Below, piece after piece: positions 4,888-10,477 of a stretch of 10,477 nucleotides of DNA. The stretch is from the NCBI GenBank assembly GCA_947593275.1, contig CANQDN010000041.1:1-10477 (forward strand). Reading direction: 5' to 3'. Within the stretch, counting starts at the first letter, position 1; every line of letters begins with the position of its first letter. The position numbers and the translations under genes are program-made. This DNA comes from an uncultured Bacilli bacterium. Lineage in GTDB: Bacteria; Bacillota_I; Bacilli_A; RF39; UBA660. The notes below the pieces were generated by a model. The model saw nothing but the letters and a program-made list of their open reading frames with translations, was not told where the DNA came from and made no database searches.

Positions 4888-7331
4888 TATTTTTTACCTT
4901 CTTTCTGATTCTGAATATCCATGAATGCTGAAATTTCTCCATCAAGTTTTTCTATTTCGCTGCCTAAATCATTTCTAAACTTCTTAAATTCAAATGTAGG
5001 TCCTATATCATCCATACCACGATAACTATTAGCATTATGTTCAGAAATTCCTGCAGTTTGTTTGACAACATTGTCAAATTCTGCTAACTGTCCAGATAAT
5101 TTTGCTATTGGAGTAAATTTATATGTAATTGTATTACCAGTATCATTACCATCTTTATCGTATATTTTCCTTGTAATAATTTCATCAGGCTTAAATTTAC
5201 CACTCATTGTATCAGAGATTAAAGTATTTGTTGCAAATTTTACTCCATCTCTTAATGCTGCTTGGGCAGTGGCTAAACTTTGAACCGCAGCTTGTTCTGC
5301 TTTTTGTTTATCTTCAGGTTTGGCATAACTTCTAGTAGTAACTGCTTGCAATTCTGCTCTCTTTTGTTCAATGATAATTTGTAATTCTTCTAATGTTTTA
5401 CCATTACTATCTACATAATCTTGTAAGTTACCTTCTACCTCTTTTTTAGCATTTGATAAGATTTCAGCTGCTAATTTTTGTTGCTTTTGAATTGCATCTC
5501 GTCTAGCTTTTAAATTTTCAACTCCACCAGTAGCCCAAAATGCTATATTTGTTTGTAAATCTCTAACAAATTGTTTATTTTGAGCTTCTCTTGCATTTTG
5601 TTCTGCAGAGAAGAATGCATCTCTAGCACCACTAATGCTATTTCCTTGAGCATCAGTAGTTCCATTCATAAGTGTATCATAAATTTTATCATATGCATCT
5701 TTGGCAAGATCTTCATCAAATGTATTTTGATATACTTCTTCATATTTTTTATTAGCTAAATCTTTAACACCTTTATTGAATGCCCTACCTGATTTACTTT
5801 TTAGAAGTTCAATTAATTCTTCCTGGGTTATTCCAGTTTGTGAAATTATAACTGCGCCTTCAGAACTATTAACAAACTCCATAATAGTATTTTCTTTAAC
5901 ATCATCTCTAATTTGACGTCTTGCATTAGATTGAGCTTGATTTCCTCTTCGCATTTCTTCTCTTCTTCGTCTTTCTGCTAAAATTTCATTTACTGATTTT
6001 TTATAAGTACTATTTAAATCTCCCATACCTTTATAATCTTTAGCACGAGTATTTGTTAAAAATTTAGCAGAATCCACTAAAGGATTTTTTAATCTATTGA
6101 AAGCTGAACGTATAGGTCTATTTTTATCCCACTCTGTTGCATTAAATGAATTAACTGGAATCCTTGTTATACCTCTTAATTTATTAAATCCGTCCATTGC
6201 ACTTCCAAGAACATTATATTTACCACTATCAAGTCCTGTCATTTCTTTTATAATATTTGGAAAATCTTTAACAAAATATATTACTCCTAATATTAAAAAG
6301 CAGAATGCAATTAGAGAAATACCAATTCCAGCATCATTATCAAAAGCACTTAATATTGCAGGAAGAGCACTATCTCTTAAAATTACAATTATTAAAATAG
6401 CAAAGTAAAGAATTGCTAGTCTAATAAAGACTTCAGCATACGTGGAGATACATCCTTTTACCCAACTATCAAATACTTTCTTTCCTTGGTCATTTGGTAA
6501 AAGTCTTGCTAAGATTGGAAGTGGTGCTATAAGCTGATACACTGCAAGTTTTATCGTTCGTAAAGCTATTTCAATACAATAAGATACTAAAACAAATAAA
6601 ACAAATATACCCGCAACTGTGGATATTCCCCACATATAATCGATTTTTTGATCTTCTGATGCTACAGCATAATCACTTAAACTAGGCAGTAATTCAAAAT
6701 TTTGGGATTTTTCCATACTTTCCCATGCTGACATGTACGTTATACCATTTCTTAATTCTGTTTCTGAGCATCCGGATGGTATTCCTTCACCTTCACTATT
6801 ATACTCTACACATTCATTGGAATCTTTAGGCCTAAAAAAGGCTTGAAAAACACTTTTGGCAATAGTAAAACCACCTGCATTTAATTCAGTTTCACCCGCA
6901 TATCCATCATTTCCTAGTATTATTCCTGAAATAGTTCCTCTTTTTAATAAAGAAGATTGCAAATCTAAAGCAAAATCAAAAATTGTTGGCACTAAAGCCA
7001 TTAAAGCTAAAGAAATAACAACATTGGCTATAAGTTTTGTAGGTGAGCCTTTCCCTTTTATTGCATCATCAGGATTTACCATATTTTTAAGTAAAGAATA
7101 AGCTAGTAAAAATAACATAGCTACACCAATAATAATATATATTCTTTCAACAAATTTATCTAGTTGAATACCACTATTGGAATCAAAAAGTCTTATGTCT
7201 GCTAAAACAATTATTATTTTGTAAATCCAGTTAACTAATGTATAAATAAAACTATCAATTATCAAGAATATTTTAAATATGCCTGATACAATAGTATCTA
7301 ATACATCTGATAAAATACTTGCAATTAACAT
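4887..7331 (-). CDS. VirB6/TrbL-like polytopic membrane protein with long hydrophilic tail
   Basis: An 814-residue protein. The first ~360 residues are membrane-embedded: hydrophobic segments near 15-45, 62-82, 98-122, 236-259, 262-277, 301-318 and 338-356. A loop (about 123-235) with Cys174 and Cys188 lies between, probably outside. The basic, glycine-poor C-terminal half (about 380-814) is hydrophilic and rich in charged helices (LAERRRREEMRRG at 451-463, then long Ala/Gln/Lys/Glu-rich helices 520-700), probably cytoplasmic. This plan, next to two pilin-like proteins, resembles the VirB6/TrbL channel component of Gram-positive type IV secretion systems; the assignment rests on topology and context rather than on a diagnostic motif. 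The start is the ATG 6 nt after the preceding stop codon; the ribosome binding site is weak (GGGTGAT, inside that gene), suggesting translational coupling. No ATPase (VirB4/VirD4) domain is present. Confidence 0.65.
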   Translation of the reverse strand: MLIASILSDVLDTIVSGIFKIFLIIDSFIYTLVNWIYKIIIVLADIRLFDSNSGIQLDKFVERIYIIIGVAMLFLLAYSLLKNMVNPDDAIKGKGSPTKLIANVVISLALMALVPTIFDFALDLQSSLLKRGTISGIILGNDGYAGETELNAGGFTIAKSVFQAFFRPKDSNECVEYNSEGEGIPSGCSETELRNGITYMSAWESMEKSQNFELLPSLSDYAVASEDQKIDYMWGISTVAGIFVLFVLVSYCIEIALRTIKLAVYQLIAPLPILARLLPNDQGKKVFDSWVKGCISTYAEVFIRLAILYFAILIIVILRDSALPAILSAFDNDAGIGISLIAFCFLILGVIYFVKDFPNIIKEMTGLDSGKYNVLGSAMDGFNKLRGITRIPVNSFNATEWDKNRPIRSAFNRLKNPLVDSAKFLTNTRAKDYKGMGDLNSTYKKSVNEILAERRRREEMRRGNQAQSNARRQIRDDVKENTIMEFVNSSEGAVIISQTGITQEELIELLKSKSGRAFNKGVKDLANKKYEEVYQNTFDEDLAKDAYDKIYDTLMNGTTDAQGNSISGARDAFFSAEQNAREAQNKQFVRDLQTNIAFWATGGVENLKARRDAIQKQQKLAAEILSNAKKEVEGNLQDYVDSNGKTLEELQIIIEQKRAELQAVTTRSYAKPEDKQKAEQAAVQSLATAQAALRDGVKFATNTLISDTMSGKFKPDEIITRKIYDKDGNDTGNTITYKFTPIAKLSGQLAEFDNVVKQTAGISEHNANSYRGMDDIGPTFEFKKFRNDLGSEIEKLDGEISAFMDIQNQKEGKK

Positions 7332-7337
7332 ATTAAA

Positions 7338-8495
7338 TCACCCGTTACTTCCTACGCCACAAGTTCCACTAGTTAAACCAAAAACTTTTAGTAAAAAGTT
7401 AACAATCACTGGTAGCATAAATAATATAACAACAATTATTAATCTCTTTATTGTTTTATTAATAGCTTTTTTAATACCCTCATCATTATTAGCAGCAATC
7501 GCTTTTACAAAATCCATAACTGTTAATGCTAATAACATTATAAGCCCAATATATTTTATTAAATTAAAAGCAAAGTTTAAATAATATAATGGATCTCCTT
7601 TTTTGTTTTCTCCTAAAAGTCCTTCACATGTGCTATTAGGAATAGGAATTTCCTTTTTTATATTACCATCTTTAATATCGTTAATATAATCATCAATACT
7701 TTTTAAAATACTAGATTTTTTTTCATTTAAATCATCTAGTTTACCATTTTTTTGCTCTGTAGTTAAGCTATCATCATTTTCAATTTGACGTTCTTGTTCT
7801 CCGTAATAAGCTTCTAAATAAATTGAGGCGTTTTTTAATGAATCAGATAACTTACTTTGATAGGCATTTGAATTTCTAAATAATTTTAGCATGTTTTCAG
7901 GATTTTTTAAAGTTTTTAATGTATTACTATTTTCAAGTAGATATTTATCCATTTCATCTGTAATCATTTTTTTAATATCTTCTTCACTTACAGTTTCTAA
8001 ATCAACAGTTGGATCATCTAAATCAATTCTAAAATTATATCTGTTTAATTCACTAGATATTGTAGTGTTTATATCTCTAGTTTTTTTAACAGTACCTTTA
8101 AAATAAGTTGTTGAAAATAAGCCATCTTCTTTGTCACTAACAGTAGCAAGGCAATGTACTCCATCATTATCAAAACATACTTCTTTAAAATAATTATCGT
8201 CTTTATAAGCATTGTTTGGGCATTTTAAGCTTTCAAGATCTGATGATATTCCAGAAGCCATGTGAGCTGCATTATCTGCAAAATTATAAATTTTTGATTC
8301 CCCTATACTTAAAGCATAAAAATATTCACCTGTAACATGGTAATAAATAACGATTTTAGATGTTTTTTCAGAATTACCAGACTTAAAAGTATTCTCATAT
8401 TCGCATACAGGAATTTTTTCAGTTAAAGCATAAGTATTTAATGAAAAACTTAAAAATAAAATTATTCCTAGTAATAAATATTTGGCTCTCTTCAT
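7338..8495 (-). CDS. Secreted coiled-coil protein with C-terminal pilin-like (VirB2/TrbC-type) module
   Basis: A 385-residue protein with a signal peptide (1-23, cut near TYA-LT). An extracytoplasmic part follows (about 24-300), with Cys31, 92, 107 and 115 and a charged helical stretch (170-280). The C-terminus has two membrane segments (about 303-327 and 350-373) joined by a short charged loop. That end, MDFVKAIAANNDEGIKKA then KRLIIVVILFMLPVIVNFLL, is clearly related to the end of the preceding gene's product, with a Cys before the first segment (C290) and one after the second (C379). The two-helix hairpin with a small cytoplasmic loop resembles VirB2/TrbC pilins. Here it appears fused to an outside domain, so it may be an anchored rather than a polymerised pilin (inference). 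AGGGG inside the previous gene supplies the ribosome binding site; the gap is 4 nt. It ends in TGA. Confidence 0.65.
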   Translation of the reverse strand: MKRAKYLLLGIILFLSFSLNTYALTEKIPVCEYENTFKSGNSEKTSKIVIYYHVTGEYFYALSIGESKIYNFADNAAHMASGISSDLESLKCPNNAYKDDNYFKEVCFDNDGVHCLATVSDKEDGLFSTTYFKGTVKKTRDINTTISSELNRYNFRIDLDDPTVDLETVSEEDIKKMITDEMDKYLLENSNTLKTLKNPENMLKLFRNSNAYQSKLSDSLKNASIYLEAYYGEQERQIENDDSLTTEQKNGKLDDLNEKKSSILKSIDDYINDIKDGNIKKEIPIPNSTCEGLLGENKKGDPLYYLNFAFNLIKYIGLIMLLALTVMDFVKAIAANNDEGIKKAINKTIKRLIIVVILFMLPVIVNFLLKVFGLTSGTCGVGSNG

Positions 8496-8499
8496 TTTA

Positions 8500-9003
8500 T
8501 CAATCCCCTACTTCACAAGCACTTGGAGTTAAAATACACTCTGTACATGGTCCAAATGTTGAATTATATACATCTTCTCCACCAATTAATTTAATGACAA
8601 AATTAAACATTGTTGGAATTAAAAATATTATTATACCGGCGATTGCCCTTTTAACTAAACTATTTAAAGCTTTTTTCATTTCATCATCTTTACTAGCGAT
8701 TACAGCTTTACCAAAATCAATAGATGCAAAGGCTATTAATAAAATTGGAATAACTACTTTTACAATAGTTAAAACCCAGCCTAATGCTCTAAATACTTTT
8801 TTTATATTGTCTTTTTCACAAAAACTTTCAGCATCAAAAGCATATGAATCATCATCGGCATAATAATCAGTAGAAAATACATTATTTATATATACTTCAT
8901 TAGTATTATTATTTAAATCTATACTTAAAGCTTTAACATCTGTTGCTTTAAAAAGCAAAAGGCTAGCAATAAGAAGTAATAACATATATTTTACTTTCTT
9001 CAT
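8500..9003 (-). CDS. Pilin-like (VirB2/TrbC-type) membrane protein, first gene of the operon
   Basis: A 167-residue protein with a signal peptide (1-25, cut near VKA-LS). An acidic outer stretch (27-65) precedes two membrane segments (about 73-96 and 119-141) separated by a short charged loop: IDFGKAVIASKDDEMKKA, then KRAIAGIIIFLIPTMFNFVI. Cysteines flank the hairpin (C62 before; C153, C156, C163 after), so outside disulfides are likely. The layout matches VirB2/TrbC-type pilins of type IV secretion systems, and the same module ends the next gene's product. The start is set by GGAGGAG 5 nt upstream of the ATG. It stops with TGA, and the next gene begins 4 nt later. It is the head of the operon: a TATAAT with extended TG lies at 9053-9058, and the next gene upstream is a divergent transposase. 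The acidic stretch contains YADD by chance; it is not a reverse transcriptase. Confidence 0.7.
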   Translation of the reverse strand: MKKVKYMLLLLIASLLLFKATDVKALSIDLNNNTNEVYINNVFSTDYYADDDSYAFDAESFCEKDNIKKVFRALGWVLTIVKVVIPILLIAFASIDFGKAVIASKDDEMKKALNSLVKRAIAGIIIFLIPTMFNFVIKLIGGEDVYNSTFGPCTECILTPSACEVGD

Positions 9004-9052
9004 AAACTCCTCCGTGTAAACCCAAATTTAATATTTAAAATTAACCATAATC

Positions 9053-9060
9053 ATTATAAC
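9053..9060 (-). promoter_or_regulatory. Extended -10 promoter of the secretion-like operon
   Basis: On the minus strand TGTTATAAT: a perfect TATAAT (9053-9058) with the extended TG (9059-9061 region). No good -35 hexamer sits at the usual distance, which is common for extended -10 promoters. The leader would be about 43 nt, with GGAGGAG at its end. Confidence 0.55.
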
Positions 9061-9136
9061 AGACTTTATAATAAAATACTAGTTAAATCGTAAATTTTAT
9101 CTTTTATAAATAAAAAATGTAGATTATTATTGAAAG

Positions 9137-9177
9137 TGCACAATTGTTGTGCAATAAGTTTTGTAATGATATATAAT
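9137..9177 (+). promoter_or_regulatory. Transposase promoter overlapping an inverted repeat
   Basis: TGCACAA (9137-9143) and TTGTGCA (9147-9153) form a perfect inverted repeat with a 3-nt centre. The right arm contains a -35-like TTGTGC (9147-9152); 17 nt later comes TATATA (9170-9175) with an extended TG at 9167-9168, or TATAAT at 9172-9177. The repeat could be an operator or part of the element's left terminal repeat; the right end is outside the window, so this cannot be decided. Confidence 0.5.
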
Positions 9178-9224
9178 ATCTCTTAAGGCAATTTATTTGT
9201 CATATAAAGGAGGTATTATATACT

Positions 9225-10430
9225 ATGACAAATTATTGTCACCTATCTTATGAAGATAGAAAAAATATTGAAGATGGATTAAATGATAATAAATCTATCA
9301 ATCAAATTGCTAAAGAAATTAATAGATGTCACTCTTCTATTTTAAGAGAAATAGATAGAAACAAAAAATATTCTGAACCATCTAGTTGGAATAATTATAA
9401 AATTAATCACCCTGATTTAGATTTATCTTGTGAAAGATTAAAGCACTCTCCTTATGTTTGTAATGGTTGTAAATCTAGAAGTGGTTGTAGAAAGATTAGA
9501 TGGACTTATTACGCAAGAGAAGCTCAAAAATCATATGATGAATTAATTAAAACATCTAGACAAGGTATTAATTTAAACTACGATGAAATTTATAAAATAA
9601 ATGAAATTATCTATCCCCTTGTAAAAAAAGGACAAACTATAAATCATTTATATATTAATCATCCTGATATTCTTGATTTTAGTAAAAGTTCTTTTTATAA
9701 GTATGTTAATAATGGTGTGTTTGAATTTGGACCTTTGGACTTTCCTAGAATTGTTAAATATAAAAAGAGAAAAAATAATCCTAATAGAAGAACTAGAAAA
9801 GAAAGAGAAATTTTAATCAATAGAAAGTATACTGACTTCTTAGATTATACTTCTAAAAATCCTTATTTAAACATTGTTGAAATGGATACTGTTGAAGGAT
9901 TACAAACTGAAGAAGATTGCTTTCTTACTCTTTTTTGGAGAAAATCTAATTTTATGCTTATATTTAAACTGGAATCTCAAACTACAGAAGAAGTAACTAG
10001 AATATTTGACATTCTTCAAACTTTTATACCTGAAGAAGATTATAAAAGACTATTTCCAATTATTCTCACTGACAATGGTCATGAATTTTTTGATGTCAAT
10101 AATATTGAGTGTATTCATGAAACTGGTGAATATGTTACTCATCTTTTCTTTTGTGATCCTTCTGCTTCTTGGCAAAAAGGAGGCATAGAGAAAAACCATG
10201 AATTTATTCGTTATATTTTACCAAAAGGTTCTTCTTTTAAAAATATTACTCAAGAAGATTGTGATTTATTTATGAATAATATTAACAGTTTATGTCGCGA
10301 TTCTTTAAATGGTAAGTCTCCTTATGAAGCAATGTTATTTCTATGTGATGAATATATTCTTAAAAGACTTAATTGTTATTATATTAAACCTGATGATGTT
10401 ATACTTAATGATTCATTATTAAAATATTAA
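9225..10430 (+). mobile_element. IS30-family transposase gene (insertion sequence, ends not defined)
   Basis: A 401-residue transposase. An N-terminal helix-turn-helix (about 7-48: LSYEDRKNIEDGL, SINQIAKEINRCHSSILREI) binds the element ends. A Cys cluster (C79, C82, C88, with C69 nearby) looks like a small zinc-binding site. A basic linker (175-195) leads to the DDE core: D221 in EMDTVEG, D283 in LTDNGHEF and E322 in WQKGGIEKNHEFIR, followed by PKG (333-335). The order and the CDPSASWQKGG.EKNH block are typical of IS30; IS30 members usually read G.NEN at the last site, so GGIEKNH is slightly divergent. The D283-E322 distance is a few residues longer than the commonly quoted 33. The reading frame is intact and has a very strong AAAGGAGGT site, so it is probably active or recently so. 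Neither terminal inverted repeat nor target duplication could be confirmed. Confidence 0.9.
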
Positions 10431-10433
10431 TTT

Positions 10434-10476
10434 AAAAAAAGATATTTATAACTACCAATTATAAATATCAAATTTT
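10434..10476. terminator. Bidirectional terminator after the transposase
   Basis: GATATTTATAA (10441-10451) pairs perfectly with TTATAAATATC (10459-10469) around a 7-nt loop. Seven As precede it (10434-10440), giving a T7 tract for minus-strand transcription arriving from beyond the window. For the plus strand the following AAATTTT is a weaker tract. It ends transposase transcription 11 nt after the stop codon. Confidence 0.7.
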
Positions 10477-10477
10477 G

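Noticed and set aside
7329..7340. TGA followed in the same frame by TTT AAT ATG, so reading TGA as Trp would fuse the 385- and 814-residue proteins
   Set aside because: Trp is encoded by TGG in the codons checked and another gene here also ends in TGA, so the standard code applies; no readthrough signal was seen.
8500..9003. YADD motif in the 167-residue protein, suggestive of the missing DGR reverse transcriptase
   Set aside because: The motif lies in a short acidic stretch after a signal peptide; none of the other reverse transcriptase blocks is present and the protein is a two-helix membrane protein.

Overview
The window is AT-rich DNA from a low-GC Gram-positive bacterium, most likely an uncultured gut Bacillota of the Erysipelotrichia/RF39 kind (inference). 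The support is consensus TTGACA/TATAAT promoters, strong GGAGG ribosome binding sites, a Gram-positive lipoprotein, and a small Cys/His/Met-rich spore-coat-like gene behind a sequence that fits the sigma-K promoter consensus. TGA ends two genes and Trp is TGG in the codons read, so the standard code is used rather than the Mycoplasma code.

Layout. 1-860 (-): 5' part of a membrane-anchored surface protein that runs off the left edge, with a perfect promoter carrying an 8-bp-arm inverted repeat in its spacer. 977-1207 (+): divergent XRE-type regulator, the obvious candidate to bind that repeat. 1242-1592 (-): CotD-like spore coat protein. 1677-2984 (-): Ffh, the SRP GTPase. 3088-3948 (-): ZnuA/TroA-like lipoprotein with no histidine at all. 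3949-4362 (no ORF): a convincing template repeat of a diversity-generating retroelement (DGR), followed by a structured spacer and a strong terminator, with no reverse transcriptase in view. 4363-9003 (-): a four-gene operon resembling the membrane part of a type IV secretion/conjugation system: two proteins sharing a pilin-like two-helix module, a VirB6/TrbL-like polytopic protein with a long hydrophilic tail, and a small helical protein. 9225-10430 (+): IS30-family transposase, followed by a terminator at the window end.

How it fits together. The central oddity is the solitary template repeat at about 4182-4283. In minus-strand sense it reads as a C-terminal variable-region peptide in which 13 of 25 consecutive codons are AAC/AAT, while the conserved positions mostly use adenine-poor codons (GTG, GGC, CTC, TGG, CGC). 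It is about 44% GC in a much more AT-rich surround. A roughly 135-nt spacer with three hairpins ends in a T7 terminator, so the RNA looks like a stand-alone TR-spacer transcript (or the 3' tail of the secretion operon) that would need a reverse transcriptase supplied from elsewhere. The truncated surface protein at the left edge belongs to a family that I recall ending in SPY...GLRP-type C-termini. That makes it or a paralogue a plausible target, but this cannot be seen in the window.
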